A stretch of 21,906 nt of DNA. Origin: Lentisphaeria bacterium UBA1732. GTDB taxonomy: Bacteria; Verrucomicrobiota; Lentisphaeria; Victivallales; UBA1829. Under the pieces are notes generated by a model. It searched no databases, was not told the DNA's origin, and saw only the letters and a program-made list of their open reading frames with translations. The stretch's first letter is position 1. The number at the start of each line of letters is the position of its first letter. A program made the position numbers and the translations under genes. The stretch lies in assembly GCA_002315855.1 (NCBI GenBank), contig DCIG01000061.1, forward strand, positions 8,460 through 30,365, written 5' to 3'. Positions 15,547-21,906 of this stretch are shown here, in pieces.

Positions 15547-16899
15547 ATGAAAAAGCATTTATTTGCTATCCTCGCTGCTGCATCGGTCGTTCTGCCCATG
15601 TATTCTGCAGATGAGGGTACCCGCACGATCCGCCTGATTCAGGATGATGCTCAGGAAAAAATGGCGACCAAGCTGTACACGCTGAAAAATTTGAAGGCGT
15701 CGGACATCTACAACTATGTCCAGCAGGCTGTTCTCCGTTACTCGGCGAACTCTTCCGTTCGTTCCCTGAACTATAAGCCGCAGCCTACCCTGATTGTAAC
15801 CACCCCGCAGGAATTCATTCCTTACGTTGACCAGATCATCTCGATTCTCGACCGAGGCACCCAGAAGAATGATTTCGGCTCATCCGTTGCCGGTACCGGC
15901 GTGAAATGGAGAGTATGGACTCCGAACTACCGGCATGTTGCTGATTTCGACCCCATCGCTGACATTATGCTTTCCGGCGGCGGCGAACTCTACAATCAGA
16001 ACGGTTCATACTGGCTGAAAGATGACAGCGGAGATATTGACTATGCTCTCGAATGGATGAACTATTTTGACCGTCCTCTGCCTCAGGCTTCCCTTACTTT
16101 CCGTTATTACACAGTGCGCGAAAGCACCCTGCGTGATATTGGCGTTGACTATCTCGCATGGAAGAACGGTCCGGGTATGAATCTTGTGGACCTCGCTTAT
16201 GATGCAGGCCGCATTGCCTGGGATAAAGTTTTCAATACCGCAGCTTCAATCGGCAGTGCCATGAGCTGGTCTTACGGCGGAGCATTTACCGCACCTGCTT
16301 TCGATTTCAGCTTCATCCGTCTGCTCCAGCAGTCCGGCGATGCCAAGGTCGTTGCTGAATCCAGCGTTACGGTCGTCAACAATCAGTCCGGCGCGACCAT
16401 CTCTCTGGCTCCGTCTTATCTGAACCAGACCAAGGACCAGAATTTCGCGTCCCACGTTGAAACAGCTGACTTCCTTTCCGATATGAACATCAGCGTTACC
16501 AATCCGCGTATCTGCTTCATGCCGGCCAAGGACGAAATCAACGAATACGGCTGGATTCCCTCCGACAAGGCATTCTATGACAAGAACAAAGGCAGCGTTG
16601 TCTTCGGCTACACGGTACAATCCAATGACCCGACAGAAGCCAATAATAACGGTCTTCTGATCGGCAATCAGTTCACCAATTCCAACTGGCTCAAGTGCAT
16701 TGAATGCGGCAAGGAACAGGTTCTTGCTCACAACATTCGCGAAAATGACATTGAACAGACCACCGGTGTTCCGTTCCTCTGCCAGCTTCCCATTCTGAAG
16801 TATATCTTCGGTACCACCACTACCATCAAGGACAAGACCCATTGCATCGTTACCGTCGAAGCCAATCTGGTCTATCCGAATTCCGGGAAAAAGAACTAA
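15547..16899 (+). CDS. secretin-like outer-membrane protein A
   Basis: Exported protein of 450 residues with a signal peptide (cleavage probably after YSA, residue 21). A secretin N-domain-like unit covers about 42-103 (LYTLKNLKASDIYNYVQQ to QIISILDRG), and a second unit spans about 122-180 ending DRPLPQ. The core follows with LRDIGVDYLAWKNG, GDAKVVAESSVTVVNNQSGATISL (264-287) and the closing TTGVPFLCQLPILKYIF (405-421), which matches the secretin VPFLgdiPvLgyLF signature. Secretins form ring channels in the outer membrane for type II/III secretion, type IV pili or phage exit. No such machinery is adjacent. Unusually it has CIEC (384-387) plus C412 and C433. AAGAAGGA lies 7 bases before the ATG. 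It is the first gene of a three-gene operon. Membership is inferred from motif order. Confidence 0.75.
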   Translation: MKKHLFAILAAASVVLPMYSADEGTRTIRLIQDDAQEKMATKLYTLKNLKASDIYNYVQQAVLRYSANSSVRSLNYKPQPTLIVTTPQEFIPYVDQIISILDRGTQKNDFGSSVAGTGVKWRVWTPNYRHVADFDPIADIMLSGGGELYNQNGSYWLKDDSGDIDYALEWMNYFDRPLPQASLTFRYYTVRESTLRDIGVDYLAWKNGPGMNLVDLAYDAGRIAWDKVFNTAASIGSAMSWSYGGAFTAPAFDFSFIRLLQQSGDAKVVAESSVTVVNNQSGATISLAPSYLNQTKDQNFASHVETADFLSDMNISVTNPRICFMPAKDEINEYGWIPSDKAFYDKNKGSVVFGYTVQSNDPTEANNNGLLIGNQFTNSNWLKCIECGKEQVLAHNIRENDIEQTTGVPFLCQLPILKYIFGTTTTIKDKTHCIVTVEANLVYPNSGKKN

Positions 16900-16935
16900 G
16901 ATACTGGAAACAAATAACAGAGGATATTTACAACT

Positions 16936-18642
16936 ATGAATACAAAACTTCTCACTGCAGTTTCTGCAGCTGTTATGTCCGCAGCATTGTTTGCTCAAGC
17001 TCCGACTGACGTTAATGCCACTATCATCCCTGCTCCGGGCGGGGTCAGTGCACTCAACGGGGATCCGACCGGTGCTTATGCTCCTTCCCGCGTTGAAACC
17101 AAGCTCAATGTCGAAATCAAAGAAGGCACCAATGCCGTGCATTTCATTCGCGATAACAACGATCCCTATGTTGTGACCAAGGCCTACTTGCTCAAGCACG
17201 CTGATCCGTACATCATCCGCAACGTTCTCAGACGCATCGTCGCCAGTTCCATCAGCGACAATCCGGTCGGCGTAGAATCCGTCAAGTACTACGATGGCGT
17301 CGGCGTGATTCTCGTGTCTGCGGAAGAATACCGCTTCAAGGATGCCGGCAACGGCATGAGCATTGATGAAATCGTGGCCAACCTCGATAAGGAAGATCTT
17401 CCGAACTCCGTCGGCACCGCAGACTATGCGTATTTCCCCCGTTACAACAGTGCTGATACACTTCTCAGCATGATGATGCGCAGCGGCATCGGTTTCTCCA
17501 ATGTCGTTCCCACCAACCGTACCACCTGGTTCAGTGAAAACAAGCTGAATCCAAGCTCTCTTGGCTGGGTCGAAACCGATGAAAACATGAATGCCCTGAT
17601 CATGACCCTTCCGGGTTTTGATATGAAGGAAGCTCTTGATTTTCTGAAGGCCATCGATACTCCGAACCCCGAAACCTACATGAGCTACAAACTGGTCGAA
17701 GTTTATGCTGAAAACGACCAGAAGCTCGGTCTTGATTTCCAGTCCTGGAAGAACAATGACGGTGTCAATCTGTTCTCCGTCGGCGGCAAGTACGGCAATA
17801 ATGATTGGGGATTCGGCGTCATTCCGAACGGCGGCAATCGTTATGCGGAATATTTCAATTTCAATCCGAAATGGAACACCAAGTATTTGGACTTCCTGAC
17901 CACCTGCGGCAAAGCCAAGGTCATTACCTCCGGCAAAATCGTAGTCGGCAGTGCCAGCGATGAAGATGTTCGCGGAAATGGTACCAATCTCACGATTTCC
18001 AACGGTATTTTCTCGGTTGCCCTGACTAAGATTGAAGACGATTACCTGATTGATCTTCCCCCTGTAGGAGCAGAAGGAAAATCCTATGAAAAACGCAGAC
18101 AGGAAATTATGTCTGATTCCGGTCTTGCCAAGCTGCTTTCCACATTTGTCATCCAGCATGGCAATACACAGGAAGTTGAACCCGGTGAAGAAAACAACGT
18201 GTTCCAGCTCCATGTCGACGGCGATATTCACAACAAGGCATCCAACCTGAATATTTCCCTCTCCAACACATCCCTGATCGGCTGGGAAGGCGATGGCACT
18301 CCGCGTCTCTCCACCTCTTCTTACTCCACCACGATTCAGATCGGATCCGAAGCAAAAGATTTCGTAATCGGCGGTATTGAAAAGACATCTGTCGTGCGCA
18401 GTGTTTCCGGTCTTCCGTTCCTGAAGGATATTCCGGTTCTCGGCTGGCTCTTCTCCACCGAATCTGATACGGTCAAGAAATCCCAGTTTGTTCTTTACGG
18501 TTCGTTGGAACCGATCAATCCTGCCAGCACAATCAGCGCAGATGATCAGGAAATCATCGACAGCACCAAGACGAAAGTTGAAAAGGCCTCTGCCAATCCG
18601 ATTTCCACAACCGGTTTCCAGCAGCTGCTTCTTGACGACTGA
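16936..18642 (+). CDS. secretin-like outer-membrane protein B
   Basis: Exported protein of 568 residues, paralogous to the product of the preceding gene. Signal peptide about 1-21 (ALFAQA). Two N-domain-like units are visible: about 81-153, then 162-246 containing WVETDENMNALIMTLPGFDMKEALDFLKAIDTPNPE, a good match to the secretin N-domain pattern. The core has LGLDFQSWKNNDGVNL (264-279), parallel to IGVDYLAWKNGPGMNL in the first protein, then GKAKVITSGKIVV, and ends with SGLPFLKDIPVLGWLF (491-506), a clear secretin signature. A Ser/Thr-rich C-terminal tail follows. AGAGGA precedes the ATG; the gap to the upstream gene is 36 bases. The gene has no TTA, CTA or TCA codons, suggesting strong expression. 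Whether the two proteins form a mixed ring is unknown. Confidence 0.8.
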   Translation: MNTKLLTAVSAAVMSAALFAQAPTDVNATIIPAPGGVSALNGDPTGAYAPSRVETKLNVEIKEGTNAVHFIRDNNDPYVVTKAYLLKHADPYIIRNVLRRIVASSISDNPVGVESVKYYDGVGVILVSAEEYRFKDAGNGMSIDEIVANLDKEDLPNSVGTADYAYFPRYNSADTLLSMMMRSGIGFSNVVPTNRTTWFSENKLNPSSLGWVETDENMNALIMTLPGFDMKEALDFLKAIDTPNPETYMSYKLVEVYAENDQKLGLDFQSWKNNDGVNLFSVGGKYGNNDWGFGVIPNGGNRYAEYFNFNPKWNTKYLDFLTTCGKAKVITSGKIVVGSASDEDVRGNGTNLTISNGIFSVALTKIEDDYLIDLPPVGAEGKSYEKRRQEIMSDSGLAKLLSTFVIQHGNTQEVEPGEENNVFQLHVDGDIHNKASNLNISLSNTSLIGWEGDGTPRLSTSSYSTTIQIGSEAKDFVIGGIEKTSVVRSVSGLPFLKDIPVLGWLFSTESDTVKKSQFVLYGSLEPINPASTISADDQEIIDSTKTKVEKASANPISTTGFQQLLLDD

Positions 18643-18686
18643 TCGGACGAAACAGGATTTCTGATTGAATGAAGGAAAGCGATACC

Positions 18687-19151
18687 ATGAGATTTCAAAC
18701 AAAACATCTTTTCCCGATATTTGCACTGGCTCTTCTTGCGAATTTCGTAAGCTGTGCCACAGTGAAAGAACTTCCTAAGCCGGACACGACTGTTGTTACC
18801 TCTGAAAATGCTCCGAAAAAAGTCGGTGATGATTTGCTCAAAGCTTTTTTGAACAATGATTCCAAGACTTTCCTCGGACTTCTTCCCGATGTCGTCAGTG
18901 AAGAATTCGGCGAAAACGGATTCAAGGAAACACGAAAAGATATGCTTGAAAATCTCGGAAAACCGCTTTCCTACACCTATATGGGCAATTTGGAACATCC
19001 CAGATTTACGGTTTCCCTGTGGAAGATCCGTTTTGAACGGAAAAGTACCGATGGCACAAAGGTGATTCATCAGGAAGCAATGTTCCGTGCTGTTTCAGGA
19101 GTTGCAGATAAAGAGGACCAGGAACGGCTTCTAAGTTTCAACTTCTTCTGA
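18687..19151 (+). CDS. small lipoprotein of the secretin-like operon
   Basis: Predicted lipoprotein of 154 residues with unrecognised function. The signal peptide MRFQTKHLFPIFALALLANFVSC has a lipobox F-V-S-C with lipidated Cys23. The mature part begins with a Pro/Thr-rich linker (24-42). A compact alpha+beta domain follows: helices VGDDLLKAFLNNDSKTFLGLLPDVV and RKDMLENLGKP, then strands YTYMGNLEHPRFTVSLWKIRFERKS and HQEAMFRAVSGV. This helix-then-sheet order resembles NTF2-like/DUF4019-type small lipoproteins, a weak inference. The ATG at 18687 (AAGGAA about 10 bases upstream) gives a cleaner signal peptide than the ATG six codons earlier. It is third in the operon, 44 bases after secretin-like B and just before a strong terminator. 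By position it could be a pilotin or accessory of the secretin-like proteins; no sequence evidence proves that. Confidence 0.8.
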   Translation: MRFQTKHLFPIFALALLANFVSCATVKELPKPDTTVVTSENAPKKVGDDLLKAFLNNDSKTFLGLLPDVVSEEFGENGFKETRKDMLENLGKPLSYTYMGNLEHPRFTVSLWKIRFERKSTDGTKVIHQEAMFRAVSGVADKEDQERLLSFNFF

Positions 19152-19163
19152 ACAAGCGATTCT

Positions 19164-19197
19164 GCGGCTTTCGGGTTGTACCCGGAAGCCGCTTTTC
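19164..19197 (+). terminator. strong intrinsic terminator of the secretin-like operon
   Basis: GCGGCTTTCGGGT (19164-19176) pairs with ACCCGGAAGCCGC (19180-19192) over 13 positions with one G-T wobble, loop TGT, followed by TTTTCTCTTT. It starts 12 bases after the lipoprotein stop codon. Confidence 0.93.
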
Positions 19198-19203
19198 TCT
19201 TTG

Positions 19204-19236
19204 AACCAATTGCAAAAGTCCTGCCAGGAGCTTTGA
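19204..19236 (+). repeat. 33-base degenerate repeat, copy B
   Basis: Matches 9050-9082 at 28 of 33 bases; the core GTCCTGCCAGGAGCTTTGA (19218-19236) differs from copy A in one base. A copy of the GAAATCAGCTC motif lies 112 bases downstream. Confidence 0.5.
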
Positions 19237-19347
19237 TATTATCGCATTTGCCGGAAGAGCGTTTTCATCGGTTGCGTTTTCAGCAGCCGCCTCAAACTAC
19301 GCCCGCCAACTGTACGAAGATTCTTTTTCAAATCTTTCCTCTAATGA

Positions 19348-19364
19348 CTTTTGAAATCAGCTCC
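19348..19364 (+). repeat. intergenic motif copy 10
   Basis: CTTTTGAAATCAGCTCC, an exact match to the consensus. Confidence 0.65.
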
Positions 19365-19366
19365 TT

Positions 19367-19379
19367 ATGAAATCGGCTC
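19367..19379 (+). repeat. intergenic motif copy 11, adjacent degenerate copy
   Basis: ATGAAATCGGCTC follows copy 10 by two bases, with one change in the core (CAGC to CGGC). Together they form a short tandem pair. Confidence 0.4.
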
Positions 19380-19567
19380 AAATGATGGAATCAATCAAAT
19401 AGATGTACCATTTTATATGATATGACGGGAATTATGACAGGCGCATCTGCAAAAAAACAGGCTTGGCAAAAAGACGGAACATCATTATTTTTAGACATCC
19501 GAAGACGATTTACCTCTTTTGAATATCCGTCTTGCCATGAATGTTATACAAGATATATCATATTTTT

Positions 19568-19597
19568 TTGGACTTTTTATTTGTATAATTCTATAAT
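19568..19597 (+). promoter_or_regulatory. candidate promoter of ABC importer 2
   Basis: TTGGAC (19568-19573), 18-base spacer, TATAAT (19592-19597). A second perfect TATAAT is at 19584-19589. The expected leader is about 120 bases. Confidence 0.5.
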
Positions 19598-19722
19598 TGA
19601 GTGTATTGTATCATAGTTTTTTCGATTATCGCCCGATACTCGGAAAATTTCTGTAAAATCATCACTTTAACGCGGAGGCATCATCTTTTCTGCCTTCCAA
19701 AACAAAAAAGAAAGAATAAATC

Positions 19723-20484
19723 ATGAAAAGATCTCTTGCTCTTCTCTCGACCGCCATCCTTTGCTGTTCTGCACTTTTCCTCACCGGCTGCGGTGATAAT
19801 CAGGCGAATGGAGGTAAAAAAGTCCTCAAAATGGCAACAGAAGCGACTTTCCCGCCCTACGAATATTTTGAAAACGGAAAAGTTTGCGGTATTGACGTGG
19901 ATATCGTTACCGAAATCACGAAAAATCTTGGTTATGACCTTGAAGTCGTTGATATGAAATTCGACTCTGTGATTCTTTCTGTTCAGACCAGCAAGTGTGA
20001 TATTGCCGCATCCGGCATTACTGTTACGGAAGACCGCAAGAAACAGATCAATTTCACCCACCCATACGTTACAGCCGCGCAGGTTATCATCGTTCCGAAA
20101 GAATCCAAGATTGCCAAGCCGGAAGATCTGAAGGATGAAAAAATCCGTATTGCAGTCCAGCAGGGAACCACAGGGGACAGCTATGTCGCAACCAATCTGC
20201 ATGAACCGCTTCGCTATGACAATGCCGGACTTGCAGTTGCCGCACTTCTTGCGGCCAAGTGCGAAGCTGTTGTTTGCGACAGTGAACCTGCAAAAGTACA
20301 CGTTTCCAAGCATCCTGAAGTGAAAATTCTTCCGATTGCCTTGACCTCGGAAGAGTATGCTTTCGCGCTCAATAAGAAAGATACGGAATTGCTGGACGGT
20401 TTCAATAAGGAACTCATCAAGATGAGAGAAAACGGTAAACTTCAGGCCATTCTTGACAAGTATCTGAACGCAAAACCGGAATAA
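19723..20484 (+). CDS. amino acid ABC transporter, substrate-binding lipoprotein (system 2)
   Basis: Family 3 solute-binding lipoprotein of 253 residues, paralogous to the receptor at 13147-13929. The type II signal peptide ends in the lipobox L-T-G-C, lipidated Cys23. The mature fold begins LKMATEATFPPYEYFENGKVCGIDVDIV. Ligand-binding residues are canonical: R105 in SGITVTEDRK, GTT at 148-150 in VQQGTTGDSY, and D186 in AVVCDSEPA. This contrasts with system 1, where GTT is changed. A polar amino acid such as Gln, Arg or Cys is expected, but the ligand cannot be assigned. The Shine-Dalgarno sequence is weak (AAAGAA). The reverse strand stays open across the gene in the same register, so TTA, CTA and TCA codons are absent, a sign of strong codon bias. 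A 105-base gap with a stem-loop separates it from its permease. Confidence 0.94.
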   Translation: MKRSLALLSTAILCCSALFLTGCGDNQANGGKKVLKMATEATFPPYEYFENGKVCGIDVDIVTEITKNLGYDLEVVDMKFDSVILSVQTSKCDIAASGITVTEDRKKQINFTHPYVTAAQVIIVPKESKIAKPEDLKDEKIRIAVQQGTTGDSYVATNLHEPLRYDNAGLAVAALLAAKCEAVVCDSEPAKVHVSKHPEVKILPIALTSEEYAFALNKKDTELLDGFNKELIKMRENGKLQAILDKYLNAKPE

Positions 20485-20496
20485 TCTCTGATTTTC

Positions 20497-20558
20497 AGGA
20501 CCGGGACATGACGCGTCATTCACGGAATTGACGCATCCAGAACATTTTCCCCGGTCCT
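20497..20558 (+). promoter_or_regulatory. intercistronic stem-loop between binding protein and permease
   Basis: AGGACCGGG (20497-20505) pairs perfectly with CCCGGTCCT (20550-20558). The 44-base loop contains the perfect palindrome TGACGCGTCA (20509-20518) and a nearby TGACGC (20529-20534). There is no good T run after the stem, so it is more likely a 3'-end stabiliser or partial attenuator that lifts binding-protein over permease expression. Confidence 0.6.
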
Positions 20559-20589
20559 TTCCCATATTTTAATAATCTGACATACCGTA

Positions 20590-21495
20590 ATGAAAAAACT
20601 GTTCACATTTCTCTTTACAGCCATTCTGTTTTGCGGTGCATTCTTCCTGCAGGCGGGGGATTCAGGGCTGCCTACCACCTCAATACCGGTTGCTTCGGTA
20701 TCGTCTGACGCAGATTCTGCACTGGTATCATCTTTACCGAAAACAACGCTTCCACCGATTGTCAGTCAGGATTCCAATATCCGGCAGTCCGGGAAAACCG
20801 GTTTTTTCCAGAGAATCAGTGAATCCGCATTCACAAACTTTGTGAAAGGATCACGCTGGCGTTATCTTTGGGACGGATTTTTAGTTACCATGCTGATTTC
20901 TCTTGCCGCCACCGTGTTAGGTGTGCTGATTGGTTTTATTGTAGCGGTCATACGCAGTACATGCGATAAAACCGGCAAGCTGAAAGTGCTCAATACGCTC
21001 TGCAAAATCTATTTGACCGTAATCCGCGGTACGCCTGTAGTCGTTCAGCTTCTGATTATCTACTTCGTGATATTCGGAGCCTACGATATTGACAAAATCA
21101 CGGTTGCCATTATAGCATTCGGCGTCAATTCCGGTGCGTATGTTACGGAAATCATCCGAAGCGGAATCAACTCCATAGACAACGGTCAAATGGAAGCGGG
21201 GCGCAGTTTGGGGCTGTCTTATCTGCAGACAATGCACCTGATTGTTTTGCCGCAGGCGTTCAAAAATGTATTGCCGGCCTTGGGCAATGAATTCATTTCT
21301 CTGCTGAAAGAGACCAGTATTTCCGGCTACATTGCATTGCAGGACCTGACCAAAGGCGGCGATATTATTCGCAGTCAGACCTATGACGCATTCCTTCCGC
21401 TGACCGCTGTGGCGATAATTTATCTTGCTGTGGTGATGCTGTTCACCTGGCTTCTTGGTATTCTCGAAAGGAGACTTAAGAAAAATGAACGATAA
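20590..21495 (+). CDS. amino acid ABC transporter, permease with N-terminal exported segment (system 2)
   Basis: Inner-membrane permease of the HisM/GlnP type, 301 residues, about 85 longer than its paralogue. The core from about 92 (YLWDGFLVTMLISLAATVLGVLIG) to the end has about five membrane helices, VIRGTPVVVQLLI, and the EAA loop EAGRSLGLSYLQTMHLIVLPQ. Before it is a signal-peptide-like sequence (MKKLFTFLFTAILFCGAFFLQA) and a Ser/Pro/Thr-rich stretch (about 23-80). Some permeases of this class carry a fused binding domain after such a signal; here only a short linker-like segment remains. No Shine-Dalgarno sequence precedes the ATG. The last 11 bases overlap the ATPase gene, so the two are translationally coupled. 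Confidence 0.92.
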   Translation: MKKLFTFLFTAILFCGAFFLQAGDSGLPTTSIPVASVSSDADSALVSSLPKTTLPPIVSQDSNIRQSGKTGFFQRISESAFTNFVKGSRWRYLWDGFLVTMLISLAATVLGVLIGFIVAVIRSTCDKTGKLKVLNTLCKIYLTVIRGTPVVVQLLIIYFVIFGAYDIDKITVAIIAFGVNSGAYVTEIIRSGINSIDNGQMEAGRSLGLSYLQTMHLIVLPQAFKNVLPALGNEFISLLKETSISGYIALQDLTKGGDIIRSQTYDAFLPLTAVAIIYLAVVMLFTWLLGILERRLKKNER

Positions 21496-21906
21496 ATCTC
21501 CCGTTTTCGAGATTCAGGACTTAACCAAACAATTCGGAACACTTTCCGCGGTTGACCATGTTTCCACCAAAATTATGCAGGGGGAAGCTGTCTTCATTGT
21601 CGGACCTTCCGGGTCCGGCAAGAGCACGTTCCTGCGCTGTTTGAATCTGCTTGAAACTCCGACATCAGGAACACTGCTGTTTCATGGCGAACCATTGGTG
21701 AATCCGAATCGCACCATCAATCAATTCCGCCAGCAGGTCGGAATGGTCTTCCAGCATTTCAATCTGTTTCCTCATTTGTCGATTATCGACAACATTACGC
21801 TTGCGCCGATTAAAACGGGACGGCTTTCCAAAGACGCCGCAATCGAGAAAGCGGAACGTTTATTGAAACGCATTGGGCTTTTCGATAAACGCGACAGTTT
21901 CCCGCC
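21485..21906 (+). CDS. amino acid ABC transporter, ATP-binding protein (system 2), cut by the window end
   Basis: The first 140 residues of a GlnQ/HisP-type ATPase, open to the last base of the window. The start MNDKSPVFEIQDLTKQFG is preceded by AAGGAGA and overlaps the end of the permease gene by 11 bases. Visible motifs are Walker A GPSGSGKST (40-48) and the Q-loop Q90 in VFQHFNLFPH. The signature, Walker B and switch regions lie beyond the window. It resembles the system 1 ATPase closely around these motifs, including STFLRC and NLFPH. The expected full length is about 240-250 residues, so roughly 100 residues are missing here. Confidence 0.94.
   Translation, partial: MNDKSPVFEIQDLTKQFGTLSAVDHVSTKIMQGEAVFIVGPSGSGKSTFLRCLNLLETPTSGTLLFHGEPLVNPNRTINQFRQQVGMVFQHFNLFPHLSIIDNITLAPIKTGRLSKDAAIEKAERLLKRIGLFDKRDSFP

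Larger units (their letters stand above)
19152..19722. other. intergenic region between the secretin-like operon and ABC importer 2
   Basis: About 570 bases without a convincing gene. In order it holds the operon terminator (19164-19197), copy B of the 33-base repeat (19204-19236), motif copies at 19348-19364 and 19367-19379, a very AT-rich stretch, and the candidate importer promoter. Short open frames here lack ribosome binding sites. No RNA gene was recognised. Confidence 0.6.

Noticed and set aside
16246..18726. 826-codon open frame on the minus strand across both secretin-like genes
   Set aside because: It is in exact codon register with the sense genes, which have clear signal peptides, motifs and ribosome binding sites. 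The reverse frame has low-information sequence and arises from the absence of TTA, CTA and TCA codons.
24..19364. The recurring TTTTGAAATCAGCTC motif as a general promoter -35 box
   Set aside because: TTGAAA in the motif is followed by a usable -10 box only at 13059-13086. At the other copies checked, no -10 box lies at 16-18 bases.
19681..20565. 294-codon minus-strand open frame over the system 2 binding protein
   Set aside because: Shadow of a strongly biased gene in the same register; the sense gene is certain.

Overview
The window reads as chromosomal DNA from a Gram-negative-type bacterium with moderate base composition. It has two secretin-like outer-membrane proteins, three lipoproteins, periplasmic binding-protein transporters and a CreD inner-membrane protein. 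The coaE-rho gene pair, a Rho factor with a roughly 390-residue Asn/Gln/Ser-rich N-terminal extension, and the secretin-like proteins suggest a member of the Planctomycetota-Verrucomicrobiota-Chlamydiota group, perhaps Lentisphaerota. This is an inference from gene character; no rRNA or other decisive marker is present. No tRNA, rRNA, CRISPR array, transposase or phage gene was seen.

Layout. (1) 58-2693, minus strand: a membrane GT-C-type glycosyltransferase-like gene followed by alanine racemase (alr). (2) 2988-5442, plus strand: a divergent ArnT/PMT-like glycosyltransferase followed by an RsuA-family rRNA pseudouridine synthase. A hairpin at 5472-5507 can terminate from both sides. (3) 5569-8707, minus strand: coaE then rho. 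(4) About 825 bases without a gene, carrying repeat-like motifs. (5) 9534-11603, plus strand: creD, then a MarR regulator with a near-consensus promoter and a palindrome just downstream of it. (6) 11828-12595, minus strand: a secreted thioredoxin-fold protein whose first active-site Cys is Ser. (7) 13147-15358: a complete three-gene polar amino acid ABC importer. (8) 15547-19151: an operon of two secretin-like proteins and a small lipoprotein, closed by a strong terminator. (9) 19723-21906: a second polar amino acid ABC importer, with its ATPase cut by the window end.

How the genes work together. Alanine racemase supplies D-alanine for peptidoglycan, and the two GT-C enzymes probably modify envelope glycans or lipids. 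CreD, the thioredoxin-like protein and the secretin-like pair are also envelope proteins. The two ABC systems are paralogous uptake systems that flank the secretin-like operon. CoaE (coenzyme A), RsuA-like (rRNA) and Rho (transcription termination) are housekeeping genes.

The two most notable points are these. First, a short motif, consensus CTTTTGAAATCAGCTC, recurs about eleven times almost only between genes, in both orientations, and is not explained by any gene. Second, the secretin-like pair plus lipoprotein has no type II, III or IV machinery genes beside it.
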